Made by a program: the position numbers and the translations under genes. 37,377 nt of DNA, taken from contig CALAJP010000068.1 in assembly GCA_937922815.1 (NCBI GenBank), positions 1 through 37,377 on the forward strand, given 5' to 3'. Below are positions 26,289 to 36,166 of this stretch, piece by piece (positions within the stretch are counted from its first letter, which is position 1; each line of letters begins with the position of its first letter). The notes under the pieces were generated by a model. It was not told where the DNA came from. It was given only the letters and a program-made list of their open reading frames with translations, and did not search any database. Origin of the DNA: an uncultured Saprospiraceae bacterium. Its GTDB lineage: Bacteria; Bacteroidota; Bacteroidia; Chitinophagales; Saprospiraceae.

Positions 26289-28631
26289 ATGCAGAAGTCT
26301 CAACTATTAAGGCGGTTATTTATTAGTTTTGGTGCATTGTTTATCCTATGGTTTGTTTTTTGCTTGCCTAAAGAACTGTTTGAGCAACCTAAAAGTACCG
26401 TTATATTTGATAAAAGAGGACAATTACTGAATGCTCAAGTAGCAGATGACGGACAGTGGAGGTTTTCTTCAACAACCCAAATACCCGATAAGTATATACA
26501 ATCTTTATTGATTTTTGAAGATAAAAGGTTCTACAATCACCCTGGTTTTGATATAATTAGTTTTAGTCGGGCTATTTTTCAAAATATTAAAAATCAAAGA
26601 ATAGTTAGTGGGGGAAGCACTATAACAATGCAAACCATACGGTTGGGGCTGAAAAACCCTAAGCGAACCGTTTTTCAAAAAGTTTATGAAATATTTCTCG
26701 CATTACGAATGGAGTGCTCCTATTCCAAGCCCGAAATTTTGCAACTTTATGCTAACAATGCTCCTTTTGGAGGTAATGTCGTTGGCTTGTCTGCGGCATG
26801 TTGGCGTTATTATAATCGCCCCCCAGATATGTTGACTTGGGCAGAAGCAGCTACATTGGCAGTATTACCTAATACTCCTTCTCTGATTCATCCGGGTAGG
26901 TCGCGAAGCCAGTTAAAAGAAAAAAGAGATAGACTATTAAAAAAAATGTACAAGAAAGGTCTTTTTGACGAAACTACCTTTGAGCTATCTATAGCCGAGA
27001 GTATTCCGCAAAAACCCTTTCCTTTACCTCAATTAGCACCTCATTTTAGCCATTTTGTTAAGCACAAAACAGACGAGTCGTTAATAAATAGTACCATAGA
27101 TAAAAATATTCAACAACAAACCGCAAGAATTTTATCATTACACAATCAAAAACAATCGTCTAATTTGGTTTTTAATACTGCTGCAATGATTGCAAATATT
27201 CATACAGGAGAAATTATTAGTTATCAAGGAAATGTCTGCCCCCAAAATAAACGATATTCACCTGATGTTGATATTATACAATCCAAAAGAAGCTCGGGTA
27301 GCATTTTGAAACCATTTTTATATGCATTGGCAATAGATGAGGGAATTGTTAGCCCTACTGAATTAGTTTCGGATATTCCAATATATATTAATGGATTTAC
27401 GCCCGAAAATGCGAGCCAGGATTATGATGGTGTCGTTCCTGTAAATGAAGCTTTGTCAAAATCTCTAAACATTCCTTTTGTTTTACTGCTAAAAAAATAC
27501 GGGCTTGCTAAATTTCTCCAAAAACTAAATGATATTGGTTTTACAAGTTTTGATAAAAATGCAGATTACTATGGTCTTTCCCTGATTTTAGGTGGGGGAG
27601 AGGTGAAGCTGTACGATTTGGTTCAACAGTACACGAATATGGCTAGAATTATGCACAATTACCCAAACCGTTCTTCTAAATACAGTCAGCGTGATATTAT
27701 TCCATTAAAACTTATCCAAAAACCTATAACAGACCCATCATTTCCAGACGTTATTAATCCTATTACATTTAGTGCTGGAGCGTCATTTCATACAATAGAG
27801 GCTATGAAAAAAGTAGTTAGACCAGAACAAGAAGGTACTTGGACCCATTTTTCTTCGGGTTTTGATGTGGCTTGGAAAACAGGGACTTCTTATGGTGGTA
27901 GAGATGCTTGGGCTATGGGCGTTTCGTCCGATTATGTAATTGGGGTTTGGGTTGGAAATGCCGATGGTGAAGGGCGTGCAGGCCTTAGTGGTATACAAGC
28001 TGCGGGACCTATTTTGTTTGATTTGTTTAATATTTTAAAAAGAAAAACGAATAAGTTGAATATTCCGCATGATGATTTAGTTGAAATGCCAATATGCTTG
28101 TTTAGTGGACTGAAAGCACGCAAAATATGCCCAAAAATAGATACGGTATTGTCTATAAATTCGAAAAACGAAATAGAGTTATGCAATAGACACGAAACGG
28201 TTTTTATAGACCCTTTAACAAACAAAAGAGTTCATTCGGGTTGTTTCTCTGTCCAAGATATGATGCCGAAAGTAGTTGCGAAATTAACTCCTTTGGAAAG
28301 ATATTTTTATAAAAATAACATTGGTAATACACCTGCTTGGTTAGAAGGCTGTAGTATTGAAAATACGGCAGAATTAGAATTTCTTTTTCCTAAAAATGGA
28401 ATGGATATTATACTGCCAAAGGATGTTGGAGGCTATAAACAAGGGGTATTGTTTAAGGTAGAAACGAATAGGGCTAATAAAATTTTATATTGGCATTTAA
28501 ATGGTTTTTATATAGGAAAAACAGAAGGGGTTCATCACTTTGAACACCACATAGAAAGGGGGAAATACGTAGTTTCGGTGATAGACGAAGAAGGAAACTC
28601 TATACAGTCTAGGTTTACAGTAAGCGAATGA
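26289..28631 (+). CDS. pbpC: Penicillin-binding protein 1C
   Basis: A bifunctional class A peptidoglycan synthase: glycan polymerisation plus peptide crosslinking. The start is set at the ATG at 26289, giving a 780-aa protein with a membrane anchor at about residues 10-25. The glycosyltransferase domain has the catalytic Glu77 in FEDKRFYNHPGFD and the motif VSGGSTITMQ (107-114). The transpeptidase has SILK (Ser338 nucleophile, Lys341), SLN at 392-394 and KTGT at 530-533. The C-terminal region from about 690 matches the PBP1C-type C-terminal domain (LFPKNGMDIILPKD). The usual partner gene for an alpha-2-macroglobulin is not adjacent. A 50-base gap after the peptidase gene suggests one transcript. 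Confidence 0.95.
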   Translation: MQKSQLLRRLFISFGALFILWFVFCLPKELFEQPKSTVIFDKRGQLLNAQVADDGQWRFSSTTQIPDKYIQSLLIFEDKRFYNHPGFDIISFSRAIFQNIKNQRIVSGGSTITMQTIRLGLKNPKRTVFQKVYEIFLALRMECSYSKPEILQLYANNAPFGGNVVGLSAACWRYYNRPPDMLTWAEAATLAVLPNTPSLIHPGRSRSQLKEKRDRLLKKMYKKGLFDETTFELSIAESIPQKPFPLPQLAPHFSHFVKHKTDESLINSTIDKNIQQQTARILSLHNQKQSSNLVFNTAAMIANIHTGEIISYQGNVCPQNKRYSPDVDIIQSKRSSGSILKPFLYALAIDEGIVSPTELVSDIPIYINGFTPENASQDYDGVVPVNEALSKSLNIPFVLLLKKYGLAKFLQKLNDIGFTSFDKNADYYGLSLILGGGEVKLYDLVQQYTNMARIMHNYPNRSSKYSQRDIIPLKLIQKPITDPSFPDVINPITFSAGASFHTIEAMKKVVRPEQEGTWTHFSSGFDVAWKTGTSYGGRDAWAMGVSSDYVIGVWVGNADGEGRAGLSGIQAAGPILFDLFNILKRKTNKLNIPHDDLVEMPICLFSGLKARKICPKIDTVLSINSKNEIELCNRHETVFIDPLTNKRVHSGCFSVQDMMPKVVAKLTPLERYFYKNNIGNTPAWLEGCSIENTAELEFLFPKNGMDIILPKDVGGYKQGVLFKVETNRANKILYWHLNGFYIGKTEGVHHFEHHIERGKYVVSVIDEEGNSIQSRFTVSE

Positions 28632-28762
28632 ATTTTGTATAGAATTGGTGTTTTTTTGAGCTATGGTATGATAGTTGTGTATTTTAAATTGACTTAGCCG
28701 TTGGTAATACCCAATCGGTGAAGTTCTTTTTATTCCAAATAAATCAACTAAATTTAGGGATA

Positions 28763-31102
28763 ATGCTCAACCAACTTCCTAGAAAACCTGTAAGAATCAG
28801 CTTTGTAATGTTATCTCTAATACTGTTAGAGCTTTCCGCTTTTGCTGAGAGAAACTCATCTTATTTTCGCAATTTTATTAGTGAAGATAATAAAGCCTTA
28901 GCAGGAGAAAATTCCAATTTTTTTAATGAAAATAATGGCAATGATACTCTGTATTTTGAAGTCAAAGCAGGTAGTTCTATTGAATTATGCGTAGATGTTT
29001 CTACGGTGGGAGTAACAGAGAGTGAGTATAAAGTAGAAAAACAGCCTACTTTTGGCAAACTATTTACCAAACCAAATGACTTTTGTTTAGGTTATTATGC
29101 TTCCCATATTTCTAATTATAGAGATACTGCCGTAATAAGTATTTGTAATGGATTAGAACTTTGCGATACTACTGTAGCCATAATGAATATTGAAACAGAG
29201 AGCTGTTTGTCAGAAACTAAAAATGATACCATTCTGCTAAATCGTTGTAATAAAATAAGTACCTATTGCTTAGGTATTCCATCTAGAGATGCTCTTAAAT
29301 ATGATATAACCATAGATGGAAATCTAGAGCAAGCAGTTAATTCTGATTGTATCAATGAATTAATGGTTCAGTATTTATTACCTACCAAATTTGGACTATT
29401 TAATGAACCATTTGTTCTAAGGTCTATAGAAATTAATAGTGAAGAATTTGCGGGAACGTTCGATGATGAAATTTCCTTAGTAAATCTATTAAATGCGATT
29501 TACCCAGAAGGAGATTGGGGGATTGAAGGCAGCCAATTACTTTCATTAGCTGTCGAGGGTAGTTCGTTTGGGAATATAACATTTGAACGAGTCTCTGACA
29601 GCAAAAGCATCGATGTATTACCTAGTAAAATTATTCCTACGGCACAAGGCTTAGTTTATCCTTTTTCAGCAGGAATACATACTATAACCTTGTATAATAA
29701 AGTCACAGGATGTTCTAAAGAGACTAAACTATACACTATTTGCGAATTGGATGTATTTGACTTTGAAATAACAAAGGATATGCCTCAACGAATTAATTTA
29801 AATGATCATTTAGACATTACTAACAATTCTGAACTTTCTGTCATTAGGCCTAAAGATTTATTAGATATTGGTTTAGTAGTAGATTTAGACCACGAAACTG
29901 GTGTCGTAGAGTTAAGTGCAACTAAAGAAGTAGTTAAAGAAGAAGTTTCTTTTAAAAACTGTAATGAAAACGGATGTGAAATATTACGAATTGTAGTTTC
30001 GGTAGGGTCTGGATGTAACCAATTTTTTCAGATAGACACATTAGTTTATAATGACCCAGACTGCCCTTCTGTTAAAGATATTTGTATTCCTTTTCCTTTC
30101 GACTCTCTGACTTCATCGTATTCTATTACTACTATCGATGGACAAGCTGTACCTTTTGAGGAAGGAGAATGTAATTCTTATTTAGGAGGAACTGGTATTA
30201 TGGTGCAGATGGATAAAGAGACAAGCATGAGTTTAGCTTTTACAAAACTAAGTGATGGTTGTGTTGATACTATGTATTTGTCTTATTCTTGTGCTTTGAA
30301 CGATTTTGATATACAATTAATAAAAGTTGCTACTTTAGATACTATCTGTATCGACACAGAAGAATTGCCAAGTAGACCAGTGAGCATTCGTAATTTTTGT
30401 ACTGAAAACTCTGGAAATATCGCTAACTTCGAACTGTTAAACGATTCGTACTGCGTTGAAGTCGAGACTTTTGGAGAAGGCGACGAAAGTGCTTGTATTG
30501 TTATTTGCGATGAGTTTGGAGTGTGTGACACTACAATATTTAATGCCAGAGTCGTAAACCCAATGGACGTTATAGCTAATGATGATTCAGATACAACCTT
30601 AATTAATACTCCAATTGAACTGAACGTAATAGATAACGATCAAATAACGTCTTTTAAAACGCTGAAAATTATTACTCCACCAACTAATGGTGATGCAATC
30701 GTTAGTTCTTTTGATAAAATAATTTATACACCAAGTTTTGATTATTGTGATCTTTCTGAACCTGACAGTCTTCTTTACGAAGTTTGTGATTACTTTGGAG
30801 ATTGCGATTATGGCTATGCAAAAATTGCAACATGGTGTGGAGAACTTAATGCTTATGATGGCTTTTCGCCAAATGGAGATGATGTAAATGATTGTTTTAG
30901 GATTGATGGCTTAGGCTTATTTCCTAATCATTTTCTGCAAATTTATAATAGATTAGGCAACAAAGTTTTTCAAGGAACAGATTATAATTGTGATTGGCAA
31001 GGGGAGTGGAACGGAACATTATTGCCCGACGGAATATATTTTTATATACTTGATAAAGGAGACGGAACTACAGCATCGGGAACAGTATTCTTGAGAAGGT
31101 AA
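28763..31102 (+). CDS. T9SS-secreted multidomain protein (type-B sorting domain)
   Basis: A GTG at 28718 opens the frame, but the ATG at 28763 gives a better signal peptide (VRISFVMLSLILLELSAFA), so the protein is 779 aa. The C terminus (about 696-779) is the gliding-motility-associated type-B sorting domain: NAYDGFSPNGDDVNDCFRI, FLQIYNRLGNKVFQG and LPDGIYFYIL. This routes cargo through the type IX secretion system. Just before it is an Ig/cadherin-like module with ANDDSDTT and NVIDND (about 604-680). Four short-spaced Cys pairs recur (near 128/134, 400/405, 582/588, 675/681), so the chain is probably a repeat of Ig-like domains. No enzymatic motif is seen; an adhesive or structural role is likely. 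Confidence 0.85.
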   Translation: MLNQLPRKPVRISFVMLSLILLELSAFAERNSSYFRNFISEDNKALAGENSNFFNENNGNDTLYFEVKAGSSIELCVDVSTVGVTESEYKVEKQPTFGKLFTKPNDFCLGYYASHISNYRDTAVISICNGLELCDTTVAIMNIETESCLSETKNDTILLNRCNKISTYCLGIPSRDALKYDITIDGNLEQAVNSDCINELMVQYLLPTKFGLFNEPFVLRSIEINSEEFAGTFDDEISLVNLLNAIYPEGDWGIEGSQLLSLAVEGSSFGNITFERVSDSKSIDVLPSKIIPTAQGLVYPFSAGIHTITLYNKVTGCSKETKLYTICELDVFDFEITKDMPQRINLNDHLDITNNSELSVIRPKDLLDIGLVVDLDHETGVVELSATKEVVKEEVSFKNCNENGCEILRIVVSVGSGCNQFFQIDTLVYNDPDCPSVKDICIPFPFDSLTSSYSITTIDGQAVPFEEGECNSYLGGTGIMVQMDKETSMSLAFTKLSDGCVDTMYLSYSCALNDFDIQLIKVATLDTICIDTEELPSRPVSIRNFCTENSGNIANFELLNDSYCVEVETFGEGDESACIVICDEFGVCDTTIFNARVVNPMDVIANDDSDTTLINTPIELNVIDNDQITSFKTLKIITPPTNGDAIVSSFDKIIYTPSFDYCDLSEPDSLLYEVCDYFGDCDYGYAKIATWCGELNAYDGFSPNGDDVNDCFRIDGLGLFPNHFLQIYNRLGNKVFQGTDYNCDWQGEWNGTLLPDGIYFYILDKGDGTTASGTVFLRR

Positions 31103-31104
31103 AC

Positions 31105-31148
31105 ATCAAAAAGGCTCTTTAAAATACATTTTAAAGAGCCTTTTTGAT
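31105..31148. terminator. Bidirectional terminator between T9SS cargo gene and serC
   Basis: A perfect 20-bp stem (31105-31124 with 31129-31148) around a 4-nt loop TACA contains GGCTCTTT/AAAGAGCC. It is bordered by A and T runs that give a U tract in both directions. It serves the plus-strand gene ending at 31102 and the minus-strand serC ending at 31164. Confidence 0.93.
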
Positions 31149-31163
31149 TGAAATCAGAAGATT

Positions 31164-32243
31164 TTAGGCGTGTTTTGCTTCCAAATCTTGCATAGCACTA
31201 ATCAAAGCTTTTATACCAGCCAACGGCATAGCATTATAAATAGAAGCCCTGAAACCACCGACAGAACGATGACCTTTAATACCACTACATTTAGCCGCTG
31301 TAGCTAAGCTCATAAATTCTTCGTTTAATGAATCATCATTTAAAACAAACGTTACATTCATCAACGAACGGTCTTCAGTAGCAGCAACCCCTTTAAATAA
31401 GGGATTTCTATCAATTTCAGCATATAAAAGAGCTGCCTTTTCAGCATTTCTTTTTTCCATACCTTCCAGACCACCGTTTTCAAGTACCCATTTCATCGTT
31501 AAATTACTAACAAAAATAGGAAAAACAGGAGGTGTATTGAATGATGAGTTTTTATCGATATGTGTTCTATAATCCAACATAGTTGGAATATTTCTTTCTA
31601 TCTTACCTAATAAATCTTTTCTAACAATAACTAATGTTGTGCCTGCAGGTCCCATGTTTTTTTGAGCACCAGCGTAGATAATTCCAAACTTTTCAATGGG
31701 TAAACGTCTACTGAAAATATCTGAAGACATATCGCACACAATCGGCATTTCTACCTCTGGAAAATCATGAATTTGAGTTCCGAAAATTGTATTATTTGAA
31801 GTCAAATGAAGATATTGACTATCCTTCGCAACCTCATAACCTTTAGGAATATAGGAGTAATTTTTATCTTTTGAAGAAGCAACAATTTCTACATTGCCAA
31901 AAGACTGAGCTTCTTTGATTGACTTTTTAGACCAAGCACCAGTGTCTAAATAACTTGCCGTTTGGTTTTCGCCTAATAAATTCATTGCAGTCATATAGAA
32001 TTGACTACTTGCTCCACCTGTCAAAAATAAAACAGCATAGTCATCATTTAAATTTAGGAGCGTTTTTACATTGGCTACAGCCTCGTCCAAAACAGCAACA
32101 AAATCCTTGCTACGATGTGAAATTTCTAAAATAGATAAGCCTGAATTATTAAAATTAAGAACTGCTTCCGCTGATTTTTTGAATACCTCTTGAGGTAATA
32201 TTGCAGGTCCTGCACTAAAATTAAAAACGTTTTGATTTTCCAT
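31164..32243 (-). CDS. serC: Phosphoserine aminotransferase
   Basis: Transfers the amino group from glutamate to 3-phosphohydroxypyruvate in serine synthesis, and to the analogous intermediate in pyridoxine synthesis. The 359-aa protein begins NVFNFSAGPAILPQEV, the family signature. It has LFLTGGASSQFYMTAMNLL, the cofactor-binding ADMSS-like region CDMSSDIFSRRLP, and the PLP lysine Lys195 in YAGAQKNMGPAG. C-terminal hallmarks KCSGIKGHRSVGGFRASIYNAMP are present. serA is not adjacent. A good promoter lies 45-76 bases upstream. Confidence 0.97.
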   Translation of the reverse strand: MENQNVFNFSAGPAILPQEVFKKSAEAVLNFNNSGLSILEISHRSKDFVAVLDEAVANVKTLLNLNDDYAVLFLTGGASSQFYMTAMNLLGENQTASYLDTGAWSKKSIKEAQSFGNVEIVASSKDKNYSYIPKGYEVAKDSQYLHLTSNNTIFGTQIHDFPEVEMPIVCDMSSDIFSRRLPIEKFGIIYAGAQKNMGPAGTTLVIVRKDLLGKIERNIPTMLDYRTHIDKNSSFNTPPVFPIFVSNLTMKWVLENGGLEGMEKRNAEKAALLYAEIDRNPLFKGVAATEDRSLMNVTFVLNDDSLNEEFMSLATAAKCSGIKGHRSVGGFRASIYNAMPLAGIKALISAMQDLEAKHA

Positions 32244-32287
32244 TTTGATGATTAACAGTTTATTGAAAGATTTAATAAATTCGCTGC

Positions 32288-32319
32288 CAAAGGTAACTCC
32301 TTTAGAGTTAATTCACCAA
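32288..32319 (-). promoter_or_regulatory. Promoter of serC
   Basis: On the minus strand TTG (32319-32317) and TACCTTTG (32295-32288) are 21 bases apart, a good match to the Bacteroidota consensus. Confidence 0.7.
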
Positions 32320-32405
32320 TTTTAAAGGACAATAATTGCATATTAAATTGGTAGGGAATGAGCGAATGATTATTTTTATTTTTAGACTAACTTTGTTTTA
32401 TCATA

Positions 32406-35105
32406 TTACCAATCGTCGTCAAAGCTTTCGGCAGACTCATCGTCAATCCAATTGTCCTCTTCTTCGTATGTATCATTGGCATTTTCTTCCAAGTTTTTAA
32501 TGACTTCAGAAGTGTTCTTGATAATGGTAGAGACTTTATTCTTGGTTTCGTAAATTTCTATATTTTCGACATACTCTTCATGCGGGTTACCTCCAAATTC
32601 GTCGTTGATAATGGTTCTAATCTTTTCTTTTCGTTGTTTTCCTACCGAAAATAAATGTTTGGATTGTTTGTTTTTCAGATTTCTAATTTCGAAATCATCA
32701 ACATTTCCTCGTATCGAAGTGTACCAATTCAGAAAACCTTTTTTGTCAGGGAGTAATTGTTTTTCTTTTTTATTAAACCAAGAGTGAGCCAATGCTTGAA
32801 CCGCATTTACTCGAATATCATAACTAATTTCTTGACTAAAATTATGCCTTCCACAGATTAATAAATTAGCGGCATTGTTTTGAATGAACATCGTCGGGAT
32901 ATGAATATTCCCTTTTTCGATTTCTATCCAATTTTCAAGTACATTAAACCGCACATTATTGAGTCGTTTCCCGTTGAGAACGGTTTTGAAACTTTCTAAC
33001 ATTTTAAAATCATTAAGTTCTCCTTCTTCTATTTTTAAATAACCGAACACTTTTAAATCATCAGCATCAAATGTTCCTTTTTTGTCCCATTTGGTTTCGA
33101 TATGCATCAAAGTAGTAAGATTGCCATCAATATTTTTATCCGTGATTACTTGTTGACCGAAGTTGTTGTTTTCGTCAAAAAAACGATGTGCATTAATAGA
33201 TTCTCCCGAAATATTAGCTTTTAATTCCGATTCGTCATCTAATGATAATTTACCTTCCATATTAAGGGTGCCGCCCATAGATTCGATATCCCCATCGATA
33301 AAAATATTGTTGTCAGAAAGGTTGATAGAACCATCAAAATCTTTACCTCTCATTTTATTGTACTTGAAATTCGTTACTGAAGTACGGAGGCTTCCATTGG
33401 CTTTGCTTAATATATTTTTTAAGTCATTGAGCCAACTGTTTTGAGAAGATAACTCAGCAACAGGCTGTACTTTTTGGGTAGCATTATTGGTAATCCATTC
33501 ATTGAGGTCAATATTATTGGCTTTTAATTTTGCTTCTATTTTGATTTGTTCACCTCCTTCTGGATGAAGTAGGGTAGGGACTAGATTGTGAAATTTACCA
33601 TTCAATAAAATGTCATTACGGTTGGTTTCTAATTTAAGATTACTTGCCGTTACGGTATTGTTAGATAGTGCCAAACTGCCAGTTGGCATTTTATAAAATT
33701 GATTTTCGAGCTTAAAACCAACATCTTGAACAGACAAAGTCCCATTGGCAGTAATATTTTTATAATTTCCGTTAGAAAAATCGGATACTTTTCCTTTTAT
33801 ATCTATTTTGTCAAGGTTGACATATCCATTGATGTCAGTTGCAGGAATATCCGTAAACAGGGGCAATATTTCATGAATGGCTATATCACCGTTCCAGTGA
33901 ATATCAATATAAGGTTTGACGAAATTTTGTACCAACACATCCCCCTCAAAGGTGTTGCTTCCCATACCTCCTTTTATGTTTGAAACTCGGATAGAGGAAG
34001 TTTTTTTATGTTTCTTTTTTCCATTTTTATAAGTCATTTTAAAGCTCAGATTCTGTATGCTCTCTTGTCCATCTTGCATTTGAAGACTTCCGTTTTTTAG
34101 CTCACATTTGAAACCAATCTGTGGTGTTTGGCTATCGTTTTGCAGACCTCTAATGATTGTGGCAAAAGAAAAATCACCTTTACTTTTTAGCGATTGAACC
34201 CTTTTAGGAAGCAGCTCTTTAGGAGTCAATGATAAAATTGTTGCTAAATTGCCATCTGAAGAACCGATTTTTAAATTCCAAAATATACCATTTTTTTGGG
34301 GTTCAAAAAAACCATGAATAGCCAATGGTTGGTCTTCTATTTTTAATTCGCTATTTATCAAATGATATTGATTGTCTTTTAATTGTAAACGAATTTGGTG
34401 TTGAGTATTTAGGTTCTCAACATAAGATTGATTACCGATTTGTTGTTTGTGTATGGTGATACTACCATTGCTTAAAATATCAAAATTGTCGGTTTCCCAG
34501 TTTCCTTTTACATCAATTTTATTTAATTTAGAAATAAGGCTTAGTTTATCTTTTTTGTCCAAATAAGATACCTTGGTATTGCGAATTTTTATTTTTTGGA
34601 AAGAAAGTTTTAAATCGGAAGCAGGTTCCGTTTTAGCATCAGGCTTTAGTGCAACAATTTCATAATTATAGCTTCCTTTTCTATCTTTTACAATTTTAAT
34701 ATTGGCATCTTCCAAAAATATATCATTGATGAAGTAATTTCCATTGATAATATTCCAAAAACTAACGCTAGCACCTATTTGGCCAGCCTTCAGTAGGGTT
34801 GATTGGTCACTTCCTTCGATGTTTATGCCCTCAAAAACAACAGAAATGTGGGGAAAGGATTTGAAAATGCTAATTGAAATATCTTCCTTGGATATAGAAG
34901 TTTGAATTTCTTCTTCTGCGAGTGCCCATAATTTTTCACCCAAATATTTTTCTAATTGCGAACCAATAATGAGTAGTGCTAATATTCCTATTCCAAATAT
35001 ACCAACTATCCATTTCCATTTGCCTGAAAATGAAAAAAATGAAGGCTTATTTTCGTCTTCGTAATAGTGGCTATACCTTCGTTTCCAATCCTGTTCTTGA
35101 TCCAT
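32406..35105 (-). CDS. AsmA-like envelope protein
   Basis: An 899-aa protein with a cytoplasmic N-terminal tail, one membrane helix (about residues 30-47, WIVGIFGIGILALLIIG) and a very long beta-rich periplasmic domain. The N-terminal part (EEIQTSISKEDISISIFKSFPHISVVFEGINIEG) matches the AsmA family pattern. The repeated GNLAT/GKFHN/GTLSV-like strands fit the elongated bridge-like repeats of the family, related to YhdP/TamB and eukaryotic VPS13 lipid-transfer proteins. Phospholipid movement across the periplasm is the leading idea for the family. The C terminus is strikingly acidic (Asp/Glu in about 20 of the last 35 residues). Monocistronic, separated from the next gene by 118 bases. Confidence 0.87.
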   Translation of the reverse strand: MDQEQDWKRRYSHYYEDENKPSFFSFSGKWKWIVGIFGIGILALLIIGSQLEKYLGEKLWALAEEEIQTSISKEDISISIFKSFPHISVVFEGINIEGSDQSTLLKAGQIGASVSFWNIINGNYFINDIFLEDANIKIVKDRKGSYNYEIVALKPDAKTEPASDLKLSFQKIKIRNTKVSYLDKKDKLSLISKLNKIDVKGNWETDNFDILSNGSITIHKQQIGNQSYVENLNTQHQIRLQLKDNQYHLINSELKIEDQPLAIHGFFEPQKNGIFWNLKIGSSDGNLATILSLTPKELLPKRVQSLKSKGDFSFATIIRGLQNDSQTPQIGFKCELKNGSLQMQDGQESIQNLSFKMTYKNGKKKHKKTSSIRVSNIKGGMGSNTFEGDVLVQNFVKPYIDIHWNGDIAIHEILPLFTDIPATDINGYVNLDKIDIKGKVSDFSNGNYKNITANGTLSVQDVGFKLENQFYKMPTGSLALSNNTVTASNLKLETNRNDILLNGKFHNLVPTLLHPEGGEQIKIEAKLKANNIDLNEWITNNATQKVQPVAELSSQNSWLNDLKNILSKANGSLRTSVTNFKYNKMRGKDFDGSINLSDNNIFIDGDIESMGGTLNMEGKLSLDDESELKANISGESINAHRFFDENNNFGQQVITDKNIDGNLTTLMHIETKWDKKGTFDADDLKVFGYLKIEEGELNDFKMLESFKTVLNGKRLNNVRFNVLENWIEIEKGNIHIPTMFIQNNAANLLICGRHNFSQEISYDIRVNAVQALAHSWFNKKEKQLLPDKKGFLNWYTSIRGNVDDFEIRNLKNKQSKHLFSVGKQRKEKIRTIINDEFGGNPHEEYVENIEIYETKNKVSTIIKNTSEVIKNLEENANDTYEEEDNWIDDESAESFDDDW

Positions 35106-35223
35106 TAAATTTATATAGGTTGATTGCTTTATTTCTAAAGTTTTAGAACGAGGATATTAAGATAAAGTTGTATGTGTTTGTGTAATTATTTATTGCAATT
35201 GTCAAGGAGAGAAAGTGAACGTA

Positions 35224-36132
35224 TTAATTATTTTTTATCTGTAAAATCCTATTTGTCTGTCGAATAGATTTAATATTGATAATATCATTATATAAAAAGT
35301 CCATAATTTCATCAAAAGCTAAGGTCATTGGTAATCCTGACCAGTCATGAGAACCACCCTCGACAGTATATAGATAACAAGAGGTCCCTAAGCCTTGTAA
35401 CCGTTTTGCAATAGGATGAGAACCATACAGCATTAAGAATCCTGATTTGTCAGGGTAGCAATAATGGTGTGCCGCCAACCGATATGGAACCAATCTATCT
35501 CCTGTACCATGAAATAATTGTGTAGGGATGGCGGTTTTCGTATTTATATTATCGACAGTTGTCACGGCACCAGCCATACTTATTATCCCCGCATAATTGA
35601 AGTTAGAAGGCAAGATGTTGTTTTTATAAACATACGCCATATTTAAGACAGTTTCGGCTCCTGCACTTGACCCCGAAATGATAACTTTGTTTTTATTAAT
35701 ATTAAAAAGTTGATTATTGTCAAGGATGTATTTTATAGCTAAGTCTACATCGTCCGAAGCTGCATTGATGGCACCTATTTTTTGATGAGCAGGAGTATTA
35801 CAATCAAAACCAATATCTTTCATAGTAAGCCGATAAGAAACAGAAGCTACAGCATATCCTCGATGAGCAATTTGGGTGCAAAATTTAATAATATCGTCAC
35901 GGTCTCTTTCGCCTATCATAAAACCTCCTCCATGAACATAAACAACTAATGGTGCTTCTTTGGGGGCGCCTTGAGCGAAATAATAATCAAATTTCAATAC
36001 CTCATTATTGCTAGAGTCGTAGGTGTAAGTAGTTTTTTTTACGTCTAAAAACAAACTGTCTTTATAAACGGTTTGGCAGAATATAGAGCTAGTAATCGTT
36101 ATAAGCAAGCAAAGAATTAGATGTGTTTTCAT
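35224..36132 (-). CDS. Secreted alpha/beta hydrolase (esterase-like)
   Basis: A 302-aa protein with a signal peptide (THLILCLLITITSSIFCQ, cleavage near residue 20) and an alpha/beta-hydrolase fold. The oxyanion-hole motif is HGGG (67-70), the nucleophile elbow is GSSAG with Ser156, the acid is probably Asp212 in GTGDRLVPY, and the histidine is His262 in GGSHDW. The HGGG motif places it near the carboxylesterase / polysaccharide-esterase group. The substrate is unknown. The secretion and lack of a lipobox suggest a periplasmic enzyme. It is 34 bases downstream of the HAD gene and may be co-transcribed. Confidence 0.88.
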   Translation of the reverse strand: MKTHLILCLLITITSSIFCQTVYKDSLFLDVKKTTYTYDSSNNEVLKFDYYFAQGAPKEAPLVVYVHGGGFMIGERDRDDIIKFCTQIAHRGYAVASVSYRLTMKDIGFDCNTPAHQKIGAINAASDDVDLAIKYILDNNQLFNINKNKVIISGSSAGAETVLNMAYVYKNNILPSNFNYAGIISMAGAVTTVDNINTKTAIPTQLFHGTGDRLVPYRLAAHHYCYPDKSGFLMLYGSHPIAKRLQGLGTSCYLYTVEGGSHDWSGLPMTLAFDEIMDFLYNDIINIKSIRQTNRILQIKNN

Positions 36133-36166
36133 TTTTTATATTCTAAGGGATCAAGAAGATATTATT

